Source of the DNA: Pseudomonas kairouanensis
Lineage (GTDB): Bacteria; Pseudomonadota; Gammaproteobacteria; Pseudomonadales; Pseudomonadaceae
Direction: 5' to 3'
DNA length: 64,000 bases
NCBI RefSeq assembly: GCF_004682055.1
Contig: NZ_QUZU01000019.1
Location: 41,251 to 105,250, forward strand
In this document: positions 1 to 8,612 of the stretch, piece after piece
Position numbering within the stretch: position 1 is the first letter of the stretch
Layout of the letters: each line of letters starts with the position of its first letter
Position numbers and translations under genes: made by a program
The notes under the pieces: model-generated
Told to the model about the DNA's origin: nothing
What the model saw: the letters and a program-made list of their open reading frames with translations, nothing else
Databases searched by the model: none

Positions 1-51
1 AGCAGGCTCAAAAAATACCGAACAACCTTGCGCAGTTAGGGCCAACGCTAA

Positions 52-384
52 CTAGCTTCCGTGAGGGCAGTTAGTACCCATAACCTTGTATTCCAGGGTG
101 TTGAGCTTGCCCGCCGAATCTTCATAGGTCATGCGCGAAGGGGCTACGCCACAGGTTTTATTGGCTTGAGTGGTACTGATTACCTTTTGGACATCGAGGT
201 TCATTCCATATTCATAATGAACAACTTCAGGTGTCGTCTTTCCGTTTTCTAAGGCGTACTGCTCCATCGCCTTCTGGTTCTCTTGCATCATTCGACCATA
301 AACGCGGTCACCACCTCCTTCAGCCATGGCCAAAGAAGACATGGTCAAGATGGTAACGGCAAAAAAAACTTTTAGTGATTTCAT
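52..384 (-). CDS. DUF2790 family small exported protein
   Basis: A 110-residue protein with a clear Sec signal peptide (MKSLKVFFAVTILTMSSLAMA). The rest of the sequence (VVHYEYGMNLDV, then CGVAPSRMTYEDSAGK and LEYKVMGTNC) matches my recollection of the DUF2790 family, which is common in multiple copies in Pseudomonas. The two cysteines in the mature part could form a disulfide. Function is unknown; the protein is expected in the periplasm. An AGGAG-like site (minus strand) lies just before the start. The gene sits on the far side of the Tn7-like tns genes, so it could be transposon cargo or chromosomal; the window does not decide this. Confidence 0.8.
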   Translation of the reverse strand: MKSLKVFFAVTILTMSSLAMAEGGGDRVYGRMMQENQKAMEQYALENGKTTPEVVHYEYGMNLDVQKVISTTQANKTCGVAPSRMTYEDSAGKLNTLEYKVMGTNCPHGS

Positions 385-542
385 GATTTTCTCCTAGTGT
401 TCACTTACTTCTGACTAGAGGATAACCAGTGATGCCTTTCAGAAAGCTGCCGCGAATATTACATATGTGTAAGGTGTTCCACAGCACACGTGAGCTCGAC
501 TATTAGAAATTTAACTTATTGGCAGAGTAGGCTCAGTGGTGG

Positions 543-995
543 TTGAATTCAGCATCGTTGCGAAGTGTTGGACCTGACAAATTAAATCAGCTACGCCAAG
601 TGCGGTTTCTAAAAGATTTGGCAACTATGAAGGCGTTGATGGAGCAACATCGTCTGCTACTCAAACCCAGGTTTGATCGCGTGGAGGCTGTGTTCAGATG
701 GAAGCTGGGTCGGCATGGGTTTGCTCGCTGGACCAGGCCTAATGGTGGTTATTTTGTCAGCCTGGAGGTGCTGCCCGGCACCGCCACTAAGGTCGTCGAG
801 CTGGCGGCAAAGGCAGGCGTTATCTTCGCGAGTCCAGGATCGTGTTTTCCCTACGGAATCGATTTCGCCGATTCACAGCTTAGAATCGCACCATCAATGC
901 TTGAGTTGGAGCAACTAGATTGGGCTCTTGCGGTGATTGCCACCTGCGTGATCAAAGCTGTGTGCAGTGCACTGAAGGCCCTTCCCCCGGCTTGA
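543..995 (+). pseudogene. C-terminal remnant of a PLP-dependent aminotransferase
   Basis: About 140 residues that look like the last third of a class I/II aminotransferase of the MocR/2-aminoadipate type. Visible are SVGPDKLNQLRQVRFLKD, then RWTRPNGGYFVSLEV, then PGSCFPYGIDFADSQLRIAP. The N-terminal two thirds, including the cofactor lysine, are absent. The recognisable homology starts around base 565 without a plausible upstream coding region, and the TTG start is only formal. The 188 bp that follow up to the LysR remnant show no recognisable gene. I read this as a decayed fragment left by a rearrangement rather than a working gene. Confidence 0.65.
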
Positions 996-1183
996 ATAGA
1001 GTCACGACGGGGCGTTGCGATAAAGATATGATGGGCATCGTTGCAGTGAAGCTTTGCTCTGGGTCAGTTCTCAGAGAAACAAACACAGACGCACTGTCCA
1101 CTATCTTTGGCCTCATTGTCCAAGCTCGTCTTAAGCACCTGCGCCTCACAACACGTATGTTCTCCATCTTGGGCTCCTGGAGA

Positions 1184-1516
1184 TTAGGTGGCCGAAATCC
1201 TTAGCGTCTTGAATAGCAGGCTGTACAAGCTGTCGACCGGCTTTGACCCGAGCGAGGCGTGACTGCGGTAGACGGCAACCTCCATCGGTTCAAGTGGGCC
1301 TAGGCCATGCTCAGCGCCGAGGATCTCAAGATGATCTGGCACACTGCATCGAGTCAGTACGGCGACAGCCAGACCACTTTCGACTGCAGCTAGTTGGCCT
1401 GCCAAGCTCGAGCTGTTGTAAATCACCTTGTACTGGCGGCCTTGCAAAGCCAGCGATCTAATGGCGCTGTGATGTGGTAGGAAGAGGTACTCGGCGGTCG
1501 CGACGGCACCACGCAA
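1184..1516 (-). pseudogene. C-terminal remnant of a LysR-type regulator
   Basis: The 110 residues resemble the end of the LysR effector-binding domain. VIYNSSSLAGQLAAVESGLAVAVLTRCSVP matches the usual pattern 'S...l.a.V.aGlGia.lp...vp', followed by the typical ELG-type tail. The HTH and the first half of the effector domain are missing. Translating the minus strand upstream of base 1516 gives no LysR sequence before the end of tniQ, so the break is close to 1517-1560. It may record the junction between the tns operon and older DNA or cargo. Confidence 0.6.
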
Positions 1517-1560
1517 TGATCACTACACCTGCTCGCGGTCTGGATTCAGATCGCATTGTT

Positions 1561-3489
1561 TTAGAATGGGCTAGGATTGAAAAATGGTGATAGCGAGCAC
1601 TTTGAGTGATAACTCAAGTTATGAATCTTTACATATTTGATGACTAAGTCGCGACAGCCCAGTAATTCTTGGATGGGTAACCCTGCTATTCGGCGAAGTT
1701 TGTTTGATGAAACGGGAACTAGTAGTTTTGCGTATTCTGCTACCGCCCATTTAATCAAACGATCCTGAAAGCTTTCCTTAGGCTCAGCTGCTGTTGCAAA
1801 AATACGTGATATCTCCGATTTGTAGGGCTCTGGAAATGATTGTGGTTGAGTTACTCCGCAGTCTTGTCTTAAGCGTGTTGCGGTGAGACGGGCTGGTCGT
1901 TCAGATTTGTTAAATTCTTTTTTCTTTTCGGCTTCAATGGCGAGTCGAATTTGCTGAAAACGTTCACCCCAGGCTGTTCTATTGGTAGGGCCATGATATT
2001 TTCTAATAGGTTTTGGGATGTTCTCGCTTGTCCATAATGAGTCGTTAATCAATACAGTATCAATGTACGACGAAAGGGTCTGGCGCAATTCAGTGCGGGT
2101 GATGTCGGGTTGTGATTCTACGAGTGCCAAAAGCTTTTCCTTGGCGTGCTGAGTTTTTGAGATTTCCTTGCTCGATTTTCCGCAGAGAAGAAGATGAGGC
2201 TGGTCGCCAAAAATTAATGATATGGTATATTTACCTAAGTCAAAAACTCTGCAAGCTTCTCTGAGCCCCGTACCATTCTTGATTGCTTCTCTGATCTCTT
2301 TTAGCACGTGCCAACCAATACGGTCACACTGCTTTTCAGTTAGTGGTATGGCTATTTGATGATAGCGCGCAGCGGTACGGAAAATGCCTTCATTTATGTT
2401 TAAGCTTTTTGCCGCCGTAACTACCGCGCCTTTAGCTTGGCTCAGTGCGTTTTGAACTGCCGCCTTGTCGGGGTAGTGTTTTTTGCTGAGAGATTTCGAT
2501 GGGTTAAGAGCTATAACTTTTGGTAAGTCGCATATTTTGCTGATGTCGCGTATGTCGTCGAAAAACAGCTTTGCAACAAATAAGTTATATATAATATTGG
2601 TTCCATTATGATTGGTACGAAAAACACGAGCAAGATCATGCCGGACCGAGCCCCTGCGAGAGCATTCGACAATAAAGCCAAACTCGTATAATAGGCTGGA
2701 CCCAATTTCTTTCTCCAAAGCGTGTATTAGGACGCTATTTCTAATTTTTCCTGATGGCATTATAAAGTCATGCAGTTTTAACAGCTGTCGTAATTTGGAT
2801 GTTATGTCTGTATGCAGAGAACTGCTGTTCAGCAGATGATCAACCTGCAGCGCCACCCATAATAGAGTGTTTTTTGAGGTTTCATCTGTTGCTTCAACGA
2901 CCATAGGATGAATAGGCGTTTCGCAATCGCATTGTCCGGCCATTCGCCACATGATTGCCCTAGTCCGACTGTTGCAATTTACACAGCTGAAATGCAGCGG
3001 ACAGCTGTGGCGTGCGCAATACTTTACGAACGCTGGCTGATGTTGTCGATACAGGACAGGAAATCCCAGGTTCTCGATGTCTTCAGTGACGCAGCTAGGA
3101 CAGAATTTAGAATTGTGCCGGCCATTTTGGCCAGTTGTTTTTTTTCGTTTGGTTAGTCCTAAAGTCGCTGAAGGATTTCCATTTAGTCCATGACTTATTT
3201 CTTCCATTTTACTTTCGTAAAACTCTGGGCCTGATGAGTGCAGGAAAAGTGGAACTATAGTGTGGCTCTCAACAATCCTTCTTGGATTGTTACACCAAGG
3301 GTGTCCATCAGCCATTCTGCCTGCAAGTTCCACAACCGCGATGGGCACTATGGCTGCGGCGCTAGCTCTATCAAGTCCGATTAAGCCAAGATTGCGCTTA
3401 GTATAACCAGCAGTGCGGTGTAAATAACGTGCCACAACTGAAGAGTATAATTCGCCCGCCACTGGTATAGGAAAACCCGGGACTTTCAT
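1561..3489 (-). CDS. tniQ: TniQ/TnsD-family target-selection protein
   Basis: 642 residues. The N-terminus (PFPIPVAGELYSSVVARYLHRTAG type) is the TniQ opening. It is followed by a zinc-finger region with CPSC at 130-133, and C158 and C163-x2-H166 in YCARHSCPLHFSC, then CNSR. The long C-terminal part is typical of TnsD-size proteins, which bind a specific chromosomal attachment site and recruit TnsC. Its first bases overlap the end of tnsC by 4 nt (ATGA), so translation is coupled. In Tn7-like elements this protein decides where the element inserts, and here the insertion is just upstream of ssb. No tnsE follows. Its DNA target cannot be read from sequence alone. Confidence 0.88.
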   Translation of the reverse strand: MKVPGFPIPVAGELYSSVVARYLHRTAGYTKRNLGLIGLDRASAAAIVPIAVVELAGRMADGHPWCNNPRRIVESHTIVPLFLHSSGPEFYESKMEEISHGLNGNPSATLGLTKRKKTTGQNGRHNSKFCPSCVTEDIENLGFPVLYRQHQPAFVKYCARHSCPLHFSCVNCNSRTRAIMWRMAGQCDCETPIHPMVVEATDETSKNTLLWVALQVDHLLNSSSLHTDITSKLRQLLKLHDFIMPSGKIRNSVLIHALEKEIGSSLLYEFGFIVECSRRGSVRHDLARVFRTNHNGTNIIYNLFVAKLFFDDIRDISKICDLPKVIALNPSKSLSKKHYPDKAAVQNALSQAKGAVVTAAKSLNINEGIFRTAARYHQIAIPLTEKQCDRIGWHVLKEIREAIKNGTGLREACRVFDLGKYTISLIFGDQPHLLLCGKSSKEISKTQHAKEKLLALVESQPDITRTELRQTLSSYIDTVLINDSLWTSENIPKPIRKYHGPTNRTAWGERFQQIRLAIEAEKKKEFNKSERPARLTATRLRQDCGVTQPQSFPEPYKSEISRIFATAAEPKESFQDRLIKWAVAEYAKLLVPVSSNKLRRIAGLPIQELLGCRDLVIKYVKIHNLSYHSKCSLSPFFNPSPF

Positions 3490-4886
3490 GGGCGCTCCAA
3501 GATCTTACTTAGATCGTCAGGGTTCTCATTCAGCACCATTTGTTTAATCTCTTCCTTTGAAAGCGGTTCACTTTTGCTATTTGCTTTCTCTACTCGGCTG
3601 GAGGGTTGGCGCTCTCGTATAGGATTTAGTGTGTTCTGTTGGGTTAGTAGCTGGCTTTCAGGTAGTCCTGTATTGGGCGAGAGCGCGTTCGAAAGTGCCT
3701 CGTCAAATTTATCTATCAAACGTGGGCTGTTGGACTTCAGGATGTTTACTGCAGGATGAAGCGGGGTCATTCGCAAGTTGTACGTTTCAATTATAGTATT
3801 TTCATTAATTTTCTCAGAGCCGTCTTCGATTGCAGCGAGTTGAGCGCTAGCAAATACGCTGAGCATAATTCCTGTTATGCCTTGGCTAACATCATAAAGA
3901 GCGTCAATAATTCTGTCGCTTATTTCGGATCGTTCTTTGGTCCATTGGTATTTCCAAGCAATCTTACATAATTGATTAAAACTTTCATCATCGGCAGAAA
4001 GCGGCCGTTTCAGGTCATAGTACCCACCCTCTACCAATCGCCGAGAGATGCTAAGATCACCCTCTAACAGCCTAAGGGCTTTATAGGTACCCGCGATCAC
4101 GATAGGAATGCCGAGTTCATCGCGGAGGTTTACAAGAAATGCTATGACTTTTGCAGCACCGACTCCCATCAGTGAAAGGTTTTGAAATTCGTCTAAGACT
4201 AGCAACCCAACATGATGAGTGGTTATGATTTTTCGTATTTCAGAGAGGTAGAAGTTTCTGTCGCCTCCACGCACATCCTGAAAAATGCCATGGTACAGCT
4301 TTAAGCCAAGAATGCGATCCGTATAGTCGCCAAAAGATGCGCATAAAGTTTTAACTGTACAGTGTTCGGGTACATTACGACGAAGCCACAGTATTTGCCG
4401 TTCTGGGAAGGGTTGATCTTGAAATAACGCATGTTGATAACTCTGCTGCCCTGCGCTCTCAAGCACTCGGTCGAGTAAGGTCGATTTACCCATTCCAGAA
4501 TGTCCAGCTATAAGCGATATAGTTGGGCGGATGGTGATGTCTGCCTTGCCACCGTAAAGTGCCCTCTGCCCCTCGGCTGACATAGGGTTTCGAGGGATAT
4601 ATCCGTCAAATAGCTGAGAGCTAATTCCAATAAGCGCTCTTCGATGCACAGGATGTGTTGGTGCGAAAAAGTGCCTGAGTCGGTTGATTTTTATTCTTCT
4701 AAGATACGTGGGAAGCTCACGGTCTAACGTATCGTACTCAGGTTTTAACCCAAGTCTTATGAAAGCTTGGCGATCATTATCTGGCGGAAGATTCAAATGT
4801 GCTATCAACGGATTGTCATCAATTTCCGCTGCGCCAGATTTTTGATATATTATGTCATTTAATGATGTTGACTGCATCGACTTCAT
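3486..4886 (-). CDS. tnsC: TnsC, AAA+ transposition regulator
   Basis: 466 residues. It has a Walker A motif GHSGMGKST at 128-136 and a Walker B with following catalytic Glu (GLLVLDEFQNL, 227-237), the signature of the TnsC/IstB/TniB AAA+ group. TnsC couples target recognition by TniQ/TnsD to activation of the TnsAB transposase. The start overlaps tnsB by 32 nt and the end overlaps tniQ by 4 nt, so the genes form one operon read from the tnsA end. A second in-frame ATG three codons in (MQSTSL) is an alternative start. Confidence 0.92.
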   Translation of the reverse strand: MKSMQSTSLNDIIYQKSGAAEIDDNPLIAHLNLPPDNDRQAFIRLGLKPEYDTLDRELPTYLRRIKINRLRHFFAPTHPVHRRALIGISSQLFDGYIPRNPMSAEGQRALYGGKADITIRPTISLIAGHSGMGKSTLLDRVLESAGQQSYQHALFQDQPFPERQILWLRRNVPEHCTVKTLCASFGDYTDRILGLKLYHGIFQDVRGGDRNFYLSEIRKIITTHHVGLLVLDEFQNLSLMGVGAAKVIAFLVNLRDELGIPIVIAGTYKALRLLEGDLSISRRLVEGGYYDLKRPLSADDESFNQLCKIAWKYQWTKERSEISDRIIDALYDVSQGITGIMLSVFASAQLAAIEDGSEKINENTIIETYNLRMTPLHPAVNILKSNSPRLIDKFDEALSNALSPNTGLPESQLLTQQNTLNPIRERQPSSRVEKANSKSEPLSKEEIKQMVLNENPDDLSKILERP

Positions 4887-6981
4887 CCCAAATGGATATC
4901 TCGTTTTGGTTATGCTCTGTATCCATGTTTTCAGCGGACAGGTTCGGATGTGGAGTTGCTTCAGGTGTCTGGTTTGGGTGTATACCTCCGTTTAATCCCG
5001 GAGAGCGCTCATTTGCCCTTTCTTGCGCCCGATTTTGGCGAATATCCACTCCGTGACCCGCCTTAGGCGAATTGCGTTTCTCCACAACAGATTTTTGCAC
5101 TGCGGCTTTGACGGCTCGTACACTAACCCTGCGTTTGCTGTAGTGGATGAGTTCGGCTTGGCTGACTAATTGCTTCTGGATCGCTCGAAACTCTTTAGCC
5201 TCAGGGAACGACGCTCTAATGTCATAGATTTCCGGGTCTGTATTGAGCGCCGGTAGCCATGAGTTGATACTCGAATCATAAAAATATATTTCGCTAGCAA
5301 GCAGCGGGTTGTACGAAATTTTAACTTTTATAGACTGATTGACTGAGGCGCTCAGTAGGCCGGATGTTCTGAGATGGTCACAAATGTAGGTCTCTCCTTG
5401 GAACAGTATGCCAAGCGGAGAAATTCGGCCACTACCATTTGTCAGTAAATATTCATATATGAAATGTGGCCCCATATTTCGGGTGAAGCCGGCTCGGTTC
5501 GATAGTGCCCAACGGTGTAGTCCAATGCGAGTTGCTACCCTCGGACCTTCGGCTAGAGCATCAGGCGGTATTTTTTTGGGATCAACCGCCGTGTTATTCA
5601 AGTCCATGATTATTTCTACTAGGATCTTTTCAAATTCAAATATATCCAACGCAGCTGTTTTTTTTCCGTCGGGCGACCGTCGTTCTCTTTTCTTTGAAAA
5701 CCTACCAGGCAAATCGAATCTGCTGCTTCTGTTTTTTTTAAGTTCGGCGTTCTTGCCCTCCACGGTACCTTTCGCGATCGGTGTCATAGAAGGTGTGATT
5801 TCTACACGTATTCCCGATTGAGGAAAGTTATGCCCCATGTTGGAGATCAACTCTGCGCGGTCTGCCCGCAGTAATGTTGGCAAATGGTGGCACGGCCAAT
5901 CTGCTGAGGAGTACGGCAGTCCTAGTCGTTCAAAGACTAGAGACTTATCGCTGAAGCAATTGTACAATGCTAGCGCCGCAGTGGCCCAACTAGGGTTTTC
6001 CAAGCTTACGGCGTAACCTACAATGGCCCCATCATAGGTATCAACTATTAGATAGACTGTAGGCCTTCCAACGAGCAGGCTTTTTGTAATCCTTGAAACA
6101 AGCTGGATTTGAAAGTGAGTCGCGTCGATTTCGTAAAAGCCTGGGCCAGGCACATTGTCGCTAGCCTTGCCTCTTGATCCTCTAGGTGATTCTGCTTCTA
6201 ATTCGTCATTGGCTTTCTTTAGTTTTCGGCAACGATATCTAAACTGCCGCCATGTAGGAACTTTGTGTTTTTTAGCAAGCGCAGGGTTTAAAAGTAATCC
6301 GTCGGTCCCGTCGGATATGGCCTCAGGCGGAAGCTTGTAGGTTGTTAAAAGCATTTCATGAAAAGCATCCTTCCAAGTCATCCGTTGCTGAGCTATATAT
6401 ATTTCATAAGCTTTTTTTATTTGGGGCTCCACTTCGTACGATGGTACCTCAGTGTCGGCTGATAACAGATTTGGTTTTGCTCCCCTTTTTTTACCAGATG
6501 TAGGCGGGTTAAATACCCTGGCATCTTTCACAACGAATTTACTAACAACTGCGACCGTATTACGACCTGCTTGAAGCCAGTCACTCACCCAAAGTTTAAT
6601 AGTTTTCTCTGTCAGGTCTAACGACGCAGCAATCTGCTTTATCTTTGAGTTGGCTGCTTTTTTATTTGTGAGAAACTCAGGCATGACAGAAAGCGCGGAA
6701 GTGATGTCAGATACCTGTTTCAGCCTTTTTTCTGCAGCTTGCGGAAGTTTGGGAGGTATCGAAGGGAGATCGCCTAACGGGTCTGATACTTTCACTAACC
6801 TTTCGGAAGCGAGCAGGTCAATCCACTCTGAATAATCAACGCTGAATGGCTTAGTGGCTTTATTCTTCTTGATTTTTATGAGTATGACCTTTTTTAGCTC
6901 AACGGTTTCCAACACTCTGACCGGGCAGTCGAACATATGGGATGGCGTTGTTGCTACGTACACGTCGTGTATCTCGTACAT
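4855..6981 (-). CDS. tnsB: TnsB, DDE transposase
   Basis: 708 residues, about the length of Tn7 TnsB. The retroviral-integrase-type catalytic triad is visible: D286 (FYEIDATHF), D374 (LLRADRAEL) and E408 (AKGTVEGKN), with spacing very close to Tn7 TnsB. The N-terminal 270 residues hold helix-turn-helix-like segments expected to bind the repeats at the element ends, for example QIAASLDLTEKTIKLWVSDW around 117-136. TnsB cuts and joins the 3' ends of the element. It begins one base after the tnsA stop codon. Confidence 0.93.
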   Translation of the reverse strand: MYEIHDVYVATTPSHMFDCPVRVLETVELKKVILIKIKKNKATKPFSVDYSEWIDLLASERLVKVSDPLGDLPSIPPKLPQAAEKRLKQVSDITSALSVMPEFLTNKKAANSKIKQIAASLDLTEKTIKLWVSDWLQAGRNTVAVVSKFVVKDARVFNPPTSGKKRGAKPNLLSADTEVPSYEVEPQIKKAYEIYIAQQRMTWKDAFHEMLLTTYKLPPEAISDGTDGLLLNPALAKKHKVPTWRQFRYRCRKLKKANDELEAESPRGSRGKASDNVPGPGFYEIDATHFQIQLVSRITKSLLVGRPTVYLIVDTYDGAIVGYAVSLENPSWATAALALYNCFSDKSLVFERLGLPYSSADWPCHHLPTLLRADRAELISNMGHNFPQSGIRVEITPSMTPIAKGTVEGKNAELKKNRSSRFDLPGRFSKKRERRSPDGKKTAALDIFEFEKILVEIIMDLNNTAVDPKKIPPDALAEGPRVATRIGLHRWALSNRAGFTRNMGPHFIYEYLLTNGSGRISPLGILFQGETYICDHLRTSGLLSASVNQSIKVKISYNPLLASEIYFYDSSINSWLPALNTDPEIYDIRASFPEAKEFRAIQKQLVSQAELIHYSKRRVSVRAVKAAVQKSVVEKRNSPKAGHGVDIRQNRAQERANERSPGLNGGIHPNQTPEATPHPNLSAENMDTEHNQNEISIWDEVDAVNIIK

Positions 6982-6982
6982 T

Positions 6983-7789
6983 TCAGGCCACCTCCCTCAA
7001 AAGCACATTCCCTCGGTGTCTTAACGTATTTCTTTCTATGTCAAGTCGGCTTTGATGTCTCCAGACAGCTTGGCCTAAGAGGGTGTGGCCGGTATGCACG
7101 TCGATGCCCATTTCCCTAATGGATTTTGTCATGATTGCGTTGAAGGAAAGCTGACGACTGCAGTTTTCCTCAAACCGCCGGCTGAAATCTTCCGGCGTGA
7201 TTAGTGATCTGAGGCGGCAATCGTCCGAAAGTGACAATTCAAAAAAGCAGAGATTATTAACCCTATGAGTTGAAATCTCTTTCTCGGTGATAAGAACCCA
7301 CTTAACGCCCCGATTATTCCAATAAACCTTTTCTATCAGCAGTTTTTCGAGGTTACGAGGCGTTAAGTCCTTGGTCAGCTTCACGCTGATCGCTAGGAGT
7401 TGATCCCCATTCGGCCGATCAAGTGTGAGTAAAAGATCAGTGGTCATCACTGTTGGTGTTTTTGTCGCAGGGTATGTTGGATGACGCACACCGAGATCTG
7501 CCGCTATTTGCTGGGTTTCCGCCAAGGGGAGCAGTGCGTACTGTTCACGAATGTCTCTCGTGGACCTTGAATACTCGGCTTCAAGATGGACCTTGAATTC
7601 TTGCCGAGATAGATAGTGATGCGTGCGTCCGGTCAGCCGGCTTTTGACCATACTCGACGTCCCGGTGGAAGGAACGTCTCGGACGTACATGAACGGCTTA
7701 TAGCCGGCACCGTCACCCTGCCCGTAACCGGCTGCTATCCACCTGTCCACCAAATCTGGATTTGGTGCTCTGCATTTCGTACCTGCCAT
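6983..7789 (-). CDS. tnsA: TnsA, endonuclease subunit of the transposase
   Basis: 268 residues aligning end to end with Tn7 TnsA from memory (GYGQGDGAGY, VPSTGTSS, TGRTHHYLS, DIREQYALLP). The catalytic residues of the restriction-enzyme-like fold are present as E64, D118 and K137, matching Tn7 E63, D114 and K132. The Tn7 Q130 position is Ser135 here (AISVK instead of AIQVK). TnsA cuts the 5' strands, so the element should move by cut-and-paste. It is the first gene of the operon and lies about 270 bp from the element end. Confidence 0.92.
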   Translation of the reverse strand: MAGTKCRAPNPDLVDRWIAAGYGQGDGAGYKPFMYVRDVPSTGTSSMVKSRLTGRTHHYLSRQEFKVHLEAEYSRSTRDIREQYALLPLAETQQIAADLGVRHPTYPATKTPTVMTTDLLLTLDRPNGDQLLAISVKLTKDLTPRNLEKLLIEKVYWNNRGVKWVLITEKEISTHRVNNLCFFELSLSDDCRLRSLITPEDFSRRFEENCSRQLSFNAIMTKSIREMGIDVHTGHTLLGQAVWRHQSRLDIERNTLRHRGNVLLREVA

Positions 7790-7987
7790 ACCGCCTCCTG
7801 ATCGGCGATCCCGCGCCCGCTGAGCGAGGGAGATTGAGCTAGGAAATCATCGGTAGTCAGAGTGGTAGCTGGGTTCGATCATAAAGGCTTCGTTCCGTAG
7901 CCGGGTGAGTTAAACTAGGAGATCGTGAAGACGCGTACGCCATGGCACGTTGCTACCTAAGATCGTCCATCAAGCGGCGCATATTGG

Positions 7988-8060
7988 AAATTCTTTTGGC
8001 CCCTTCCAGAAATATAGACAAATTTTTTGGCCCTGGGAGAAATTCTTTTGTCCCTCTACA
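7988..8060. repeat. Tn7-like terminal repeats (TnsB-type sites) and element end
   Basis: Three direct repeats with the core AAATTCTTTTGGCCC begin at 7988, 8020 and 8040 (the second AAATTTTTTGGCCCT, the third AAATTCTTTTGTCCCT). The outermost runs straight into the terminal CTCTACA ending at 8060. On the minus strand that is TGT...GGACAAAA, matching Tn7 terminal logic (TGT/ACA ends, TnsB sites about 20-32 bp apart). The five bases CTTAG at 8061-8065 are the expected target-site duplicate, but the partner copy is outside the window. Confidence 0.85.
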
Positions 8061-8074
8061 CTTAGGAGAACGTT

Positions 8075-8590
8075 ATGGCCCGTGGGGTTAACAAAGTCAT
8101 ATTGGTCGGTACATGCGGCCAGGATCCCGAAGTTCGCTACTTGCCTAACGGTAACGCCGTGACCAACCTGAGTCTGGCGACCAGCGAACAGTGGACCGAC
8201 AAGCAGACCGGCCAGAAGGTCGAGAAAACCGAATGGCACCGCGTGTCGATGTTCGGCAAGGTTGCAGAGATCGCCGGTGAGTACCTGCGCAAAGGTTCGC
8301 AGGTGTACATCGAAGGCAAGCTGCAAACCCGCGAGTGGGAAAAAGACGGCATCAAGCGTTACACCACCGAAATCGTGGTCGACATGCAAGGCACCATGCA
8401 ACTGCTGGGCGGCCGTCCACAGGGCGACCAACAGGGCCAGGGCGGCATGTCCAACTCGGCACCGCGTCCACAGCAGTCCCGTCCGCAGCCAAGCCAGCAG
8501 CCACAGCGTGAGTCGCGTCCAGCGCCACAGCAGGCCGCGCCGCAGCCGGCTCCGGATTTCGACAGCTTTGATGACGATATCCCGTTCTAA
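8075..8590 (+). CDS. ssb: Single-stranded DNA-binding protein
   Basis: 171 residues. The OB-fold N-terminus (MARGVNKVILVGTCGQDPEVRYLPNG...) covers about the first 110 residues. A Gln/Pro-rich linker follows, and then the conserved acidic tip DSFDDDIPF that docks partner proteins. It coats ssDNA in replication, repair and recombination and is essential. A good ribosome site (TTAGGAGAACGTT) is kept, but everything upstream of base 8061 belongs to the Tn7-like element. The usual Pseudomonas neighbours (an MFS gene and uvrA) are not seen next to it, so its transcription must start within the transposon end or from further left. Confidence 0.98.
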   Translation: MARGVNKVILVGTCGQDPEVRYLPNGNAVTNLSLATSEQWTDKQTGQKVEKTEWHRVSMFGKVAEIAGEYLRKGSQVYIEGKLQTREWEKDGIKRYTTEIVVDMQGTMQLLGGRPQGDQQGQGGMSNSAPRPQQSRPQPSQQPQRESRPAPQQAAPQPAPDFDSFDDDIPF

Positions 8591-8612
8591 GGTCCAAGGC
8601 CTGGAACGAGCA

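Larger units (their letters stand above)
1561..8060. mobile_element. Tn7-like transposon, tnsABC-tniQ core with its tnsA-side end
   Basis: Four tightly packed minus-strand genes (tnsA, tnsB, tnsC, tniQ/tnsD) form a complete Tn7-type transposition core of visibly lower GC than the flanking chromosome. The end next to tnsA is at base 8060. Read on the minus strand it begins TGTAGAGGGACAAAAGAATT, close to the Tn7 terminus as I recall it (TGTGGGCGGACAAAATAGTT), and it is followed by two further related repeats. No tnsE and no cas gene is seen. The other end was searched for in bases 1-1560 and not found, so the element probably extends past the window. The start given here is only the end of tniQ. 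Confidence 0.9.

Noticed and set aside
952..1167. 71-codon minus-strand open frame between the two remnants
   Set aside because: No family similarity, no ribosome site and unlikely composition.
1561..8060. CRISPR-associated (CAST) Tn7-like system
   Set aside because: tnsABC-tniQ are present, but no cas gene or CRISPR array is seen in the window, and the TniQ has TnsD length, which fits site-specific targeting.
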